64,000 nucleotides of DNA from an uncultured Alphaproteobacteria bacterium (GTDB lineage Bacteria; Pseudomonadota; Alphaproteobacteria; UBA3830): contig CALXQM010000010.1 in the NCBI GenBank assembly GCA_944390765.1, forward strand, positions 1-64,000, in the 5' to 3' direction. The position numbers and the translations under genes are program-made. How positions within the stretch are numbered: position 1 is the first letter of the stretch; every line of letters begins with the position of its first letter. The notes under the pieces are model-generated. The model ran no database searches. It had not been told where the DNA came from and worked only from the letters and a program-made list of their open reading frames with translations. This document shows, in pieces, positions 34,405 to 43,434 of the stretch.

Positions 34405-34460
34405 AATTCCTATGGCATGTATGCCAAAAGAAGTTTTTTTAATAACGATTTTATATTTAG

Positions 34461-34588
34461 GAACGTTTTAAAAGTGTTATTATCTGGTACATATTATTTT
34501 TCTATTTTTATTATATCGCTAGTTTTTTTGTATCAAATAAAGCGATATAGAATTTTTTCAAGATTAAAACAGTGTCTTTTGAACGTTC
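34461..34588 (+). promoter_or_regulatory. Long-range stem in the RNase E 5' leader
   Basis: GAACGTT-TT-AAAAG-TGTT at 34461-34478 can pair with AACA-GTGT-CTTTT-G-AACGTTC at 34568-34588, leaving only a 4-base bulge and a small internal loop. Together these give about 16 pairs closing a ~90-base loop, 24 bases before the start codon. RNase E mRNAs are known to be autoregulated through structured leaders, so this is a candidate for such control. GAACGTTC is itself palindromic, so chance cannot be ruled out. Confidence 0.45.
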
Positions 34589-34612
34589 TGATTAGAAACT
34601 ATGGAGAGCACT

Positions 34613-36688
34613 ATGTCAAAAGATATATTAATAGATGCATTGCATCCGGAAGAAGTCAGAATTGCAGTAGTATGCGATGGAAAATTAGATAAATTCGATT
34701 TTGAAATCTCTTCAAAAGCTCAAATAAAAGGTAACATATATTTAGCTAAGGTCATAAAAGTAGAGCCTTCCTTACAAGCTGCTTTTGTTGATTATGGGGG
34801 GAATAAACATGGGTTTTTAAGTTTCAGTGAAATTCATCATGATTATTTTCAGATTCCTGTAGGAGATCGTGAGGAATTGGAAGCTCATATCCAGAATGCA
34901 CTTAATGCTTATGCTATAGAAAATGATAAAACTGTTGAAGAAATAGATCCTAAAGATATTGTTAGATTAAGGTATCAGTTTTATAGAAGGTATAAGATTC
35001 AAGAGGTTATAAAAAAACGTCAGATAATGCTTGTACAGGTAACAAAAGAAGAAAGAGGTAATAAAGGGGCAGCAATTACAACATATATATCACTAGCTGG
35101 TAGATATTGTGTATTGATGCCAAATACAGAAAAAGGCAGTGGAATTTCAAGAAAAATTACAAGTATTTCAGATAGAACAAAATTAAAAAAGATAGTGTCT
35201 GATTTAAAAATTGAAAATGGTAGTGTAGTTATTAGGACAGCTGGTGTTGGCCATACAAAATCAGAAATAAAAAAAGATTTTGATTACTTAGTAAATATGT
35301 GGAACGCAATTAGGAAAGATACTTTAAAGTCTACAGCCCCATGCTTAATACATGAAGAATCTAGTATCATAAAAAGGTCTCTTAGAGACATGTATACTAA
35401 AGATATTGATGAGATTATTGTTGAAGGCGAAGAAGGTTATAAAGTTGCAAGATCTTTTATGAAGAAGCTTATACCTAGTCATGTAAAGAAAGTAAAACTT
35501 TATGAAGATAAAAGTATTCCTCTTTTCAGTAAATACAAAGTAAATGAACAAACGGAACAAATCTATTCTACTAGAGTAGAATTACCTTCAGGTGGTTACT
35601 TAGTAATAAATAATACAGAGGCATTAATAGCCATAGATGTTAATTCTGGTAAATCTACTAAAGAAAGAAATATTTCTGGTACAGCTTTAAAAACTAATCT
35701 TGAAGCCGCGGTAGAGATTGCTCGTCAATGCCGTTTGAGGGATTTAGCGGGATTAGTTGTAGTAGATTTCATTGATATGGAAGGAAAACATAGTAATATT
35801 CAAGTTGAAAGATGTATAAAAGAAGCATTTCGCAATGATAAAGCCAAAATTCAGCTGGGAAGTATAAGTAATTTTGGATTATTAGAGTTTTCTCGACAAC
35901 GTTTAAGATCAAGTATTACCGATGCAAATATGGTTGTATGTCCATATTGTCAAGGTACAGGTTTTATGTGGTCTGACGAGGCATTAGCAGTAAGAATTCT
36001 AAGACAAGTAGAAGAATCATGTATAGAGCAGAATATACAGGAGGTTGTAGTAACTTTATCGCCAAGTATTGCTCTTTATTTATTAAATAATAAACGTTCG
36101 TTTATATCAATGATTGAGTCACGAGGTGATTTAAAAATAACATTTAAAGCGGATTCTAATGTTACTTCAGTTAATTTTCATATTGAAAAAATATTTAAAT
36201 TGCCAACGATAGAAGAGGAGAATACTGATGAATTAGTTGAAACCAACTTGAATGAAGTGACCAGTACAAATAAAAGAAATTATAAAAAGATTAGAACAGA
36301 TAAGCAAAATGATAAATCTGAGGCAGAGGAAGTTAATATAAGAAGCACTCCGATTAGAAAAAATTTAAGAAGAAATAAAATAAGAAAAAATGATAGTAAA
36401 GTAAGCTCTGATTTTAAAGAAAATGAGCAATTATCTAATGATATAAATCAAAATTTCATTATAAAAGAAGAAATTAAAGAAGGAACAGAACCTATCGCTA
36501 AAGAAGGTAAAGTAGATCTTAATTTTTCTGCAATGATGGATGAGTATCAACAAGATATTGCTAGCAAGGTTGTAGAGTCATATAGAAAAGAAATAAATGA
36601 AATGTCAAATATTCAAAAAGGTATGAATATTACGCCACCAAAAAGAATTGGTTGGTGGCAAAAATTGTTACAGAAACCAAAAAAATAG
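34613..36688 (+). CDS. rne: Ribonuclease E/G
   Basis: This endoribonuclease of ~691 residues handles RNA decay and rRNA processing. The N-terminal S1-type domain is in GNIYLAKVIKVEPSLQAAFVDYGGNKHGFL, with the larger RNase H-like part next. Catalytic aspartates lie in LIAIDVNSGKS (near residue 340) and VVVDFIDMEGK (near 385), and the Zn-link is CPYCQGTGF near residue 445. The C-terminal ~150 residues are charged, Asn/Lys-rich and probably disordered, shorter than the E. coli degradosome tail. I chose ATG at 34613, which follows GGAGAG by four bases; the frame is open four codons further to 34601. It heads rne-gltX-cysS. Confidence 0.95.
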   Translation: MSKDILIDALHPEEVRIAVVCDGKLDKFDFEISSKAQIKGNIYLAKVIKVEPSLQAAFVDYGGNKHGFLSFSEIHHDYFQIPVGDREELEAHIQNALNAYAIENDKTVEEIDPKDIVRLRYQFYRRYKIQEVIKKRQIMLVQVTKEERGNKGAAITTYISLAGRYCVLMPNTEKGSGISRKITSISDRTKLKKIVSDLKIENGSVVIRTAGVGHTKSEIKKDFDYLVNMWNAIRKDTLKSTAPCLIHEESSIIKRSLRDMYTKDIDEIIVEGEEGYKVARSFMKKLIPSHVKKVKLYEDKSIPLFSKYKVNEQTEQIYSTRVELPSGGYLVINNTEALIAIDVNSGKSTKERNISGTALKTNLEAAVEIARQCRLRDLAGLVVVDFIDMEGKHSNIQVERCIKEAFRNDKAKIQLGSISNFGLLEFSRQRLRSSITDANMVVCPYCQGTGFMWSDEALAVRILRQVEESCIEQNIQEVVVTLSPSIALYLLNNKRSFISMIESRGDLKITFKADSNVTSVNFHIEKIFKLPTIEEENTDELVETNLNEVTSTNKRNYKKIRTDKQNDKSEAEEVNIRSTPIRKNLRRNKIRKNDSKVSSDFKENEQLSNDINQNFIIKEEIKEGTEPIAKEGKVDLNFSAMMDEYQQDIASKVVESYRKEINEMSNIQKGMNITPPKRIGWWQKLLQKPKK

Positions 36689-36697
36689 GAGAATACA

Positions 36698-38032
36698 ATG
36701 ACAGTAAAAGTTAGGTTTGCTCCTTCTCCAACAGGATTATTACATGTCGGTAACGTTCGGATAGCAGTACTTAATTATTTATTTGCTAAAAGTAATCATG
36801 GAAAATTTGTTCTTCGTATAGATGATACCGATAAAGAAAGATCTAAGACAGAATTTGAAAAATCAATTATAGAAGATCTAAAATGGATAGATATTCAATG
36901 GGATGAGTTTTATAAACAATCAGAGAATCTTGCACAGTATGATAAAGCAATCGAACATTTAAAGAAAATAGGTCGAGTCTATCCTTGTTACGAAACAAAA
37001 GAAGAATTATCTCTTAAACGTAAGATACAAAGTTCTCATGGAAAACCACCGGTTTATGATAGAGCGTCACTTTACTTATCCGATGAAGATAAAAAAAATA
37101 TTGAATCAAAAGGAATAAAAAAGTACTGGCGTTTCAAATTAAAAGAAGATTCAGTTATTGAATGGAACGATTTAGTTCATGGAAAAATTTCAATTCCTTT
37201 GAATAGCGTTAGTGATCCAATAGTAATAAAACCTGATGGTTCTTATGTTTATACTTTTGCATCTGTTGTTGATGATATAAATATAGGTATTACTCATATT
37301 ATTAGGGGAGATGATCATATTACAAATACAGCTGCTCAAATAGATATATTTAGAGCAATAAGTGGATCTAATCCTGAATTTGCGCATGTTCCTTTGCTGT
37401 CTTCTATCGATGGACAAGAAGTATCCAAGAGAACAAATTCGTCTTTAACTATAATTAATTTGCGTAAAAATGGAATGGAACCGCAAGCTATTGTTAATTT
37501 GCTCGCAACTTTAGGTACCTCTAATAATGTAAATTACAAAGATAATTATAATGATTTGATTCAGAAATTTTCTTTTAAAAAAATGAGTCTATCATCTCCC
37601 AAATTTAATACGGATGATGTAAGGCAATTAACTAAAAAAATTATCTCCGAAAAAAGCTTCAATGAAATTCAATCTGAATTAGAACATTTAAATTTAAAAA
37701 ATAAAGCTGAGATTTTCTGGGAAACAATTAAAGGAAATATTAATACAATAAATGATATCGATTTTTGGTATAATATATTTTTTAATCCTATACAACCATG
37801 CTGTGAAGATAAGCAATATATATCTCAAATGTTAACAGCTTTATCTATATCTACTGATTACGATACGTGGCTGAAAAGTTTAATAGAAAAAACTAACCGG
37901 AAAGGAAAGGATTTGTTTCACCCAATACGTTTAGCTTTAACCGCTCAAGAGAAAGGGCCAGAATTAAGAAAAATATTCATGTTATTGGGATATGATGAAG
38001 TTAAAAATAGATTAGAAAATAATTTAAAATGA
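36698..38032 (+). CDS. gltX: Glutamyl-tRNA synthetase
   Basis: This 444-residue class I synthetase has the HIGH-equivalent FAPSPTGLLHVGNVRIA at the N-terminus, the glutamate-site IRGDDHITNTAAQIDIFRAI near residue 205, and the KMSKS-equivalent GQEVSKRTNSS near 245. The C-terminal helical anticodon domain follows. It is a little short for the family. Many alphaproteobacteria have two GltX copies, one of which charges tRNA-Gln for later amidation; nothing here decides which this is. It lies nine bases after rne and overlaps cysS by four bases. Confidence 0.95.
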   Translation: MTVKVRFAPSPTGLLHVGNVRIAVLNYLFAKSNHGKFVLRIDDTDKERSKTEFEKSIIEDLKWIDIQWDEFYKQSENLAQYDKAIEHLKKIGRVYPCYETKEELSLKRKIQSSHGKPPVYDRASLYLSDEDKKNIESKGIKKYWRFKLKEDSVIEWNDLVHGKISIPLNSVSDPIVIKPDGSYVYTFASVVDDINIGITHIIRGDDHITNTAAQIDIFRAISGSNPEFAHVPLLSSIDGQEVSKRTNSSLTIINLRKNGMEPQAIVNLLATLGTSNNVNYKDNYNDLIQKFSFKKMSLSSPKFNTDDVRQLTKKIISEKSFNEIQSELEHLNLKNKAEIFWETIKGNINTINDIDFWYNIFFNPIQPCCEDKQYISQMLTALSISTDYDTWLKSLIEKTNRKGKDLFHPIRLALTAQEKGPELRKIFMLLGYDEVKNRLENNLK

Positions 38033-39387
38033 AAACGTTACATTTATATAATTCTCTTTCTAATAAATTGGAAGAATTTATTCCTATAGATAAAAATAAT
38101 ATAAGGATGTATGCATGTGGGCCTACTGTATATTCTAGTCCTCATATCGGAAACGCGCGTCCTTTAGTTATTTTTGATGTACTGTTTCGCCTTTTACGTG
38201 AATTGTATGGAAACGTGACTTATGTTCGGAATATCACAGATGTTGACGATAAAATCAATAAACGAGCACACGAGCGTGATATTAGTATTCAAGAATTAAC
38301 AAGTGAAGTTATCGAAGAGTTTCATAAAAATCTTTTTTTTCTGAATATTTTACCGGTCACATATGAGCCCAGAGCAACTTTTCATATACAAGAAATGATA
38401 GAAATCATTTCAAAATTAATTGATAAAGGCTATGCATATAAGGCTAATAATCATGTTTTATTTCGCGTAAAAGCTTTGAAAAGTTATGGGGTATTATCTA
38501 AAAGAACATTAGAAGAAATGATTCCTGGTTGTCGGGTGGAAATTGCTCCATATAAGGAAGATCCACTAGATTTTGTATTATGGAAACCATCGAAAGAGAG
38601 TGAACCATTTTGGGATAGTCCTTTTGGGAAAGGTCGTCCAGGTTGGCATATAGAATGTTCAGCTATGAGTTATAAATATCTTGGAACACAATTTGATATC
38701 CATGCTGGAGGGCAGGATTTAATTTTTCCTCATCATGAAAATGAAATAGCACAAAATTATGGTGCTTTCGATATTCTAATGGCGAATTATTGGATACATA
38801 ATGGATTATTATTAGTTGATAATCAAAAAATGTCTAAGTCATTAGGAAATATTATATCTCTTAATGAAATTTTGCAAAAATATGATGGTGAAATTATTAG
38901 ATATGTTTTACTATCCACACATTATCAAAAAACCTTGAATTGGACAGAACAAATAGTGCATCAAGCAAAACAATCATTGGACAGGATGTATGGGGCTTTA
39001 AATTTAGCATCAGAAATATTTGATATTATTAATATTAGTGAAAATACTTTAGATGCATTGTGTTCAAATTTAAACACTCCTTTAGCATTACATGAATTAA
39101 ATTCAATCGCTAATAAGATTTATAAATCAACTGAAAAAAAAGAAATAAATTATCTTTGTTCTGTTTTAAAAAAAGATGCGAATTTATTAGGATTATTGCA
39201 GAGAGAAAATTGGTTTCAACAACAAAATATAATTTCGCAAGAAGAGATAGAAGCATTAATTAAGGAACGTAACCTTGCAAAATCTCAAAAAGACTATGTA
39301 AAAGCAGATCAAATTAGAGATTATCTTCTATCAAAAAATATAAAAATAGAAGATACAAAAAATGGAGTAATTTGGAAAACTTTATAA
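38029..39387 (+). CDS. cysS: Cysteinyl-tRNA synthetase
   Basis: This 452-residue class I synthetase shows YACGPTVYSSPHIGNARP (Zn ligand Cys and HIGH-type motif) near residue 30. WHIECSAMSYKYLGTQFDIHAGGQDLIFPHHENEIAQ carries the other zinc ligands near residues 205-235. The KMSKS motif is QKMSKSLGNIISL near 265. The length is normal. It overlaps gltX by four bases (ATGA) and ends the rne-gltX-cysS transcript; downstream are repeats rather than a clear terminator. Confidence 0.97.
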   Translation: MKTLHLYNSLSNKLEEFIPIDKNNIRMYACGPTVYSSPHIGNARPLVIFDVLFRLLRELYGNVTYVRNITDVDDKINKRAHERDISIQELTSEVIEEFHKNLFFLNILPVTYEPRATFHIQEMIEIISKLIDKGYAYKANNHVLFRVKALKSYGVLSKRTLEEMIPGCRVEIAPYKEDPLDFVLWKPSKESEPFWDSPFGKGRPGWHIECSAMSYKYLGTQFDIHAGGQDLIFPHHENEIAQNYGAFDILMANYWIHNGLLLVDNQKMSKSLGNIISLNEILQKYDGEIIRYVLLSTHYQKTLNWTEQIVHQAKQSLDRMYGALNLASEIFDIINISENTLDALCSNLNTPLALHELNSIANKIYKSTEKKEINYLCSVLKKDANLLGLLQRENWFQQQNIISQEEIEALIKERNLAKSQKDYVKADQIRDYLLSKNIKIEDTKNGVIWKTL

Positions 39388-39406
39388 TTTAAAACTATAA
39401 AATATT

Positions 39407-39495
39407 AGAGTTCTTGCAAAGTTGTTTTTCTTAGTTTTTTGGATTCTGATAATCAGAGGTTCTAAGACGTCATTTTCTATGTCTGTAAGATATTC
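39407..39495 (-). repeat. Dispersed ~85-bp element, copy 3
   Basis: On the minus strand it carries ATATCTTACAG, CTCTGATTATCAGAATCC and AACTTTGCAAGAACTCT in the same order as copies 1 and 2. Here CTGATTATCAG is a perfect palindrome; copies 1 and 2 have one mismatch. Confidence 0.6.
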
Positions 39496-39509
39496 ATTAT
39501 ATAATACCT

Positions 39510-39550
39510 CTAGCGTTATTACACGAAATCATATAGTCTTCGCCTTTTCC
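39510..39550 (-). repeat. Dispersed TATAT-loop hairpin element
   Basis: Inverted copy with TAGCGTTATTACACGAAATC and ATATAGTCTTCGCCTTTTCC; adjacent to the ~85-bp element, the same neighbour order as at 6834-6966 and 21990-22126. Confidence 0.55.
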
Positions 39551-39603
39551 ATTTATTATGTGTTGGTCCATAACTATTTTGCAATATAAATGACGTTACA
39601 AGT

Positions 39604-39639
39604 CGTCATTGCGAGGAGCTTGCGATGTGGCAATCTATA
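39604..39639 (+). repeat. Dispersed palindromic repeat, subtype A
   Basis: CGTCATTGCGAGGAGC to ATGTGGCAATCTATA with perfect ATTGC/GCAAT arms and a changed core (TTGCGA). Confidence 0.85.
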
Positions 39640-39679
39640 AAATGACAGGAATAGAAGTACGATGAAAGTGCAAAAATGG

Positions 39680-39713
39680 TTTTTCACGCTCGTTGCACTC
39701 GCTCAAAATGACG
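39680..39713 (-). repeat. Dispersed palindromic repeat, subtype B (TT/AA arms)
   Basis: In sense orientation the left arm is ATTTT and the right AAAAA. The usual C-G pair has become T-A on both sides; the outermost pair is lost. Confidence 0.8.
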
Positions 39714-39733
39714 TAAGGCGAGGACATCGACTT

Positions 39734-40798
39734 TCACAAGATATCTTCTTCCATTAACTCAATATCCTGTTTTTCTCCATTATTAATTGTAAAGATATGT
39801 AAATTTCTATTTAGACCTTTGTCTTTTTTTAATTCAAAAGTACCTAATAAACCTTCAAATTCTATACATTTTGTAAGAAAATTTTCATTTGGTTTAGCGT
39901 TTATTAGTTTTATTATGTCAGCGGTTACCAAACTAATAATAGTAGGTTGTTCGTTGAATATATGAAAATACTTCTCTACAAAATTACGTTTTTCTTTGCT
40001 ATCTATGTAAGCAAATTTTACTCCATCCCACTTAGAAGGATAAGATAAAACTATTGAACTTAAAGAAAATACTGGAATATTTATATTCTTAATATTTTTT
40101 ATTATAGGTTCGCATATAAATATTGATTTTTTCCCGCAATTTTTTAAAAATTCTGTGATTTCTTCCTCGGAGATATTATTATATCGTACTAAATTGATAC
40201 TATCTTCATCAAATCCATATTTTTCTCCAATTAGTTGAATTATATTCGCGATATTATCGTAATATATCCCTTTAGGGAGTAATAATTCCATAGAGTTTAT
40301 TTTATTTTGTTTACAATAGCTAAAGATAGTTCTTAATTCTTCTTGAGGAGATAATCCGCAAGCATATATATGTCCGTTGTTTAAATTTTCATTATTAGAA
40401 AGCGAAAAAATTGGAACTGATTGAAAAATTGTTGCAAAACGATGCACTTCTGAAAAAAACACAGGACCGATCACAGCTTTTAGGTTTGGAAAATTATCAA
40501 TATTTATTTCTTCTGGAAAATCATTGGTATTAATAGGGTAAATATCTAAATTTGGATCTCGATTTGCTATTATCGCGGCCTGTAAAATATTTTTACCAAG
40601 CTTAGCGTTTGTTCCTGTCAGAGGTAATAACAAAACAACTGATTGCTTCATTTTTCGCTTACCGAGAATTTCTAAATATTGATCATAAGAATAATTTGTA
40701 CGTTCTTGTTGTTTTCTAGTAATTTCTGTTTCTGGTATTTTATCGGTAGAACAAGCAGTAATAATAAATAACAAAACTAATTTAAATATATAATTCAT
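39734..40798 (-). CDS. LpoA-like penicillin-binding-protein activator lipoprotein
   Basis: This 354-residue protein has the lipobox LFIITAC at residues ~10-16 and a type I periplasmic-binding fold. That fold is seen in KQSVVLLLPLTGTNAKLGKNILQAAIIANRDPNLDIYPINTNDFP, LKAVIGPVFFSEVHRFATIFQSVPIFSLSNNENL and FFSYCKQNKINSMELLLP. This is the layout of the alphaproteobacterial penicillin-binding protein activators related to LpoA's C-terminal domain. It lacks LpoA's N-terminal TPR part. Its neighbours rsmI and yraN match the conserved rsmI-lpoA-yraN cluster, which supports the call. Confidence 0.85.
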   Translation of the reverse strand: MNYIFKLVLLFIITACSTDKIPETEITRKQQERTNYSYDQYLEILGKRKMKQSVVLLLPLTGTNAKLGKNILQAAIIANRDPNLDIYPINTNDFPEEINIDNFPNLKAVIGPVFFSEVHRFATIFQSVPIFSLSNNENLNNGHIYACGLSPQEELRTIFSYCKQNKINSMELLLPKGIYYDNIANIIQLIGEKYGFDEDSINLVRYNNISEEEITEFLKNCGKKSIFICEPIIKNIKNINIPVFSLSSIVLSYPSKWDGVKFAYIDSKEKRNFVEKYFHIFNEQPTIISLVTADIIKLINAKPNENFLTKCIEFEGLLGTFELKKDKGLNRNLHIFTINNGEKQDIELMEEDIL

Positions 40799-40878
40799 CT
40801 TTTATCTACAATTTATTTTTAATATTTATAAAGAATTTCATAATATAAGTAAACTAATGACTAAATAGATTATTTGAT

Positions 40879-41031
40879 ATGCAACAGGATAGGCAGAGAT
40901 TGGGTGAAGCTTTAAAAAATATGCGACTTCATGCTGAAGAACTTCAAGAAAGTGAAAAGTTTAAAATGAGTCCTAAAGATGAAGAACTTGAAAAAGCTCT
41001 TGCTGAAATAAAAGGTCAAATGAATCTTTAA
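40879..41031 (+). CDS. Small 50-residue charged helical protein (hypothetical)
   Basis: A 51-codon frame begins MQQDRQRLGEALKNMRLHAE and ends AEIKGQMNL. It is rich in Glu, Lys, Leu and Gln and is predicted to be fully helical. The heptad-like spacing (LGEALKNMRLHAEELQESEKF would be one amphipathic helix) resembles a small coiled-coil or regulatory protein. An inverted repeat at 41037-41072 follows it immediately, which supports a short separate transcript. No clear ribosome-binding site is seen. I do not recognise a family. Confidence 0.5.
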   Translation: MQQDRQRLGEALKNMRLHAEELQESEKFKMSPKDEELEKALAEIKGQMNL

Positions 41032-41036
41032 TTTTT

Positions 41037-41072
41037 AATCTAGCTATCCTTTTAAAAGAGGATAACTAGATT
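41037..41072 (+). terminator. Strong stem-loop after the 50-residue ORF
   Basis: AATCTAGCTATCCT and AGGATAACTAGATT form a 14-position stem with one mismatch around TTTTAAAAG, followed by a moderately T-rich stretch. It separates the small ORF from rsmI. Confidence 0.6.
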
Positions 41073-41136
41073 ATCATATTATTTTTATAAATAGATTTAT
41101 ATACTATAATATAACTCAAAAAATGAGGCTTATAGT

Positions 41137-42024
41137 TTGTGTAATTTGTTTTTATCGTCAGAGCTTATAAATAATATTTCACGAAAAATTTACTTACAAC
41201 AGGAAAAGCCAGGATTATATGTTGTTGCAACTCCAATTGGAAATATTTTTGATATTTCATTAAGGGCATTATACATTTTAAAAAAAGTAAAATTAATTTT
41301 TGCAGAAGATACTCGCAATTCGAAAAAATTATTAAATTTTTTTGAAATAAACACTCCATTAATAGCATGTCATGAATATAATGAAATTTTATCTCAGGTA
41401 ACAAATAAAATTCATAAAGGAGAAAGTTACGCATTAATTTCTGATGCAGGAACGCCAACGATTTCTGATCCCGGATATCGTCTAATAAATTGGTGCATTC
41501 AACAAGGAATAGACGTATTCCCCGTTCCTGGAGCTTGCGCATTTATTGCCGGACTAAGTGCCTCTGGAATGCCTACCGATAGTTTTACATTTTTTGGATT
41601 TCTACCAACGAGAGAACAAGCCAGATTAAAATTTTTACAAAATATAAAAAATAATAAAGAAACTTTGATTTTCCTAGAATCTCCTAATAGGATTTTAAAT
41701 ACCCTAAATAATATGTTGGCAATTTTAGGAAATAGATTTTGTTGTATATGTCGTGAAATCACTAAAGTTTTTGAAGAATTTATAAGAGGAAATTTAAATG
41801 AAGTCATAAATTCATTAGGAAGTAAAAAAATACATGGGGAATTCATCATCATTTTAAGAGGGGAAAAACAAAATCAAGCTGATAATATAAATATTGTAGT
41901 GTCAGAATTGGCAGATTTATTAAATAAATATTCTTTAAAAGAAACTGTTTCTATTATTTCTAAAAAGTATCAGTTTAACAAGCATATAATTTATCAAAAA
42001 GCATTAGAGTTAAAAAATGAATAA
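41137..42024 (+). CDS. rsmI: 16S rRNA 2'-O-methyltransferase RsmI
   Basis: The enzyme that methylates C1402 of 16S rRNA with SAM has 295 residues here. It shows the start block GLYVVATPIGNIFDISLRALYILKK, then FAEDTRNSKKLL, ISDAGTPTISDPGYRLINWC, VPGACAFIAGLSASGMPTDSFTFFGFLP and ESPNRI. All are standard RsmI/YraL motifs. No ATG precedes the conserved region, so a TTG (41137 or 41146) must be the start. Its end overlaps yraN by eight bases. Confidence 0.95.
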   Translation: MCNLFLSSELINNISRKIYLQQEKPGLYVVATPIGNIFDISLRALYILKKVKLIFAEDTRNSKKLLNFFEINTPLIACHEYNEILSQVTNKIHKGESYALISDAGTPTISDPGYRLINWCIQQGIDVFPVPGACAFIAGLSASGMPTDSFTFFGFLPTREQARLKFLQNIKNNKETLIFLESPNRILNTLNNMLAILGNRFCCICREITKVFEEFIRGNLNEVINSLGSKKIHGEFIIILRGEKQNQADNINIVVSELADLLNKYSLKETVSIISKKYQFNKHIIYQKALELKNE

Positions 42025-42361
42025 AACAGAATTAAAGGGATACTGGGGAGAATTTTTTTCTATTTTACTATTAAAAATTAAGGGATATAAAATTTTAGCT
42101 CATAGGTATAAAACAGTGTGCGGTGAAATAGATATTATTGCGTGCAAAAGAAGTACCATTGTATTTGTAGAAGTAAAAGCAAGAAAAAATGAAGAAAAAT
42201 GTTTTACAGCTATTACGAAACATCAATTAAAAAGGATACAAAAAGCCTCATTACTGTTTTTAAAATATCACCCAAATGTTCAAAACTACTTTTTTAGATA
42301 CGACGTAATACTTATATCTAATTGGAAATTTCCTTTACACATAGAAAATATAACTATGTAA
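42017..42361 (+). CDS. yraN: YraN-family (UPF0102) endonuclease-like protein
   Basis: This 114-residue protein has the YraN PD-(D/E)XK-like core: KGYKILAHRYKTVCGEIDIIACKRSTIVFVEVKARK, with the Glu, Asp and Glu-x-Lys triad visible. It overlaps rsmI by eight bases, the usual order. The function is uncertain; the fold suggests a Holliday junction resolvase-like nuclease. It converges with ddl two bases downstream. Confidence 0.93.
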   Translation: MNKTELKGYWGEFFSILLLKIKGYKILAHRYKTVCGEIDIIACKRSTIVFVEVKARKNEEKCFTAITKHQLKRIQKASLLFLKYHPNVQNYFFRYDVILISNWKFPLHIENITM

Positions 42362-42363
42362 AT

Positions 42364-43434
42364 TTATCTTGATTTCAGTAATGCTCTATCCTTTTTATAC
42401 TTTTCTAGAGCAAGTGTAATAAGATTATCTATAATTTGAGAATAATTAAATCCACTGTGTTGTAGAAGCATAGGATACATACTTATATTAGTAAATCCAG
42501 GAATAGTGTTTATTTCATTTAATATAGGTTGTTTGTCTTTTGTTAGAAGAAAATCTATACGAGCCATTCCCTCACAACCAATTATCTTGTAAGCTTTTAT
42601 TGCTAAACTCTTTATCTGTTCTGTAACATTTAAATCGATGTTTGCGGGTATTTGCAGTTTAGCTGCTGTATCATCTAAATATTTTGCTTCATATGAATAA
42701 AATTTATCTTTTACAATAATTTCACCACATATATTAGAAACTTGAGGAGACTCGTTACCAATAACACTACATTCTAATTCTTGTCCATCAATTGCTTCTT
42801 CTATTATCAATTTGTTATCATATTTAAATGCATCTTTTATAGCGTCATCAAATTCTTGTTTATTTCTAGCTCTATATACTCCTACAGATGAACCAGAATT
42901 AGCAGATTTTACAAATAATGTTTTTCCTAAAGATGAGGAGACATTTTCATAAGAAATATTAGCATTTGATTTGTAAATAGTAATGCTTCTAGTTACAGGA
43001 ATATTTACAGATTTTAATATTCTTTTTGTTATATCTTTATCCATACAAACAGAAGAACTCATAATATCGCATCCAACAAATGGAATATTGAATATTTTTA
43101 ATAAGCCTTGAATTGCTCCATCTTCACCTAAATAACCATGTAAAATTGGAAATGCAACATCTATATATTCGGATAATTTATCATTAATGCAATCAGGGAA
43201 AGAACATAATTCTAATCCATTAATTGCAGTCATTAGATTTGAATCATCTATTATTAAATTATTTTTTATTTTTTCAATACCAAGATGGAATTTTTCTTTT
43301 TTATCAATTCCGATAGGTAGTAAAGAATATTTATTCCTATCTAAATTTTTCATAATATTCATAGCAGATATAATAGAAATCTCGTGTTCTGTTGAACATC
43401 CGCCAAACAAAACACCTACCTTGATTTTTTGCAT
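42364..43434 (-). CDS. ddl: D-alanine--D-alanine ligase
   Basis: This 356-residue ATP-grasp enzyme joins two D-Ala for peptidoglycan precursors. GVLFGGCSTEHEISIISAMNI is at the N-terminus, VAFPILHGYLGEDGAIQGLLKIFNIPFVGC near residue 95, FVKSANSGSSVGVYRARNKQEF in the ATP-grasp region, and MARIDFLLTKDKQPILNEINTIPGF near 300 carries the metal/ATP ligands. It stands alone and is divergent from hppA across 145 bases. Confidence 0.96.
   Translation of the reverse strand: MQKIKVGVLFGGCSTEHEISIISAMNIMKNLDRNKYSLLPIGIDKKEKFHLGIEKIKNNLIIDDSNLMTAINGLELCSFPDCINDKLSEYIDVAFPILHGYLGEDGAIQGLLKIFNIPFVGCDIMSSSVCMDKDITKRILKSVNIPVTRSITIYKSNANISYENVSSSLGKTLFVKSANSGSSVGVYRARNKQEFDDAIKDAFKYDNKLIIEEAIDGQELECSVIGNESPQVSNICGEIIVKDKFYSYEAKYLDDTAAKLQIPANIDLNVTEQIKSLAIKAYKIIGCEGMARIDFLLTKDKQPILNEINTIPGFTNISMYPMLLQHSGFNYSQIIDNLITLALEKYKKDRALLKSR

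Larger units (their letters stand above)
39388..39733. other. Intergenic repeat cluster
   Basis: No gene is seen. It contains the inverted ~85-bp element (39407-39495), an inverted TATAT-loop element (39510-39550), and A (39604-39639) and B (39680-39713) palindromes. Both flanking genes end here, so the repeats lie in the 3' ends of convergent transcripts. Confidence 0.65.

Noticed and set aside
34417-34692. 91-codon frame overlapping the rne start
   Set aside because: It overlaps rne by ~80 bases in another frame, and its hydrophobic stretch is explained by T-rich leader sequence. Kept only as a note in the rne leader finding.
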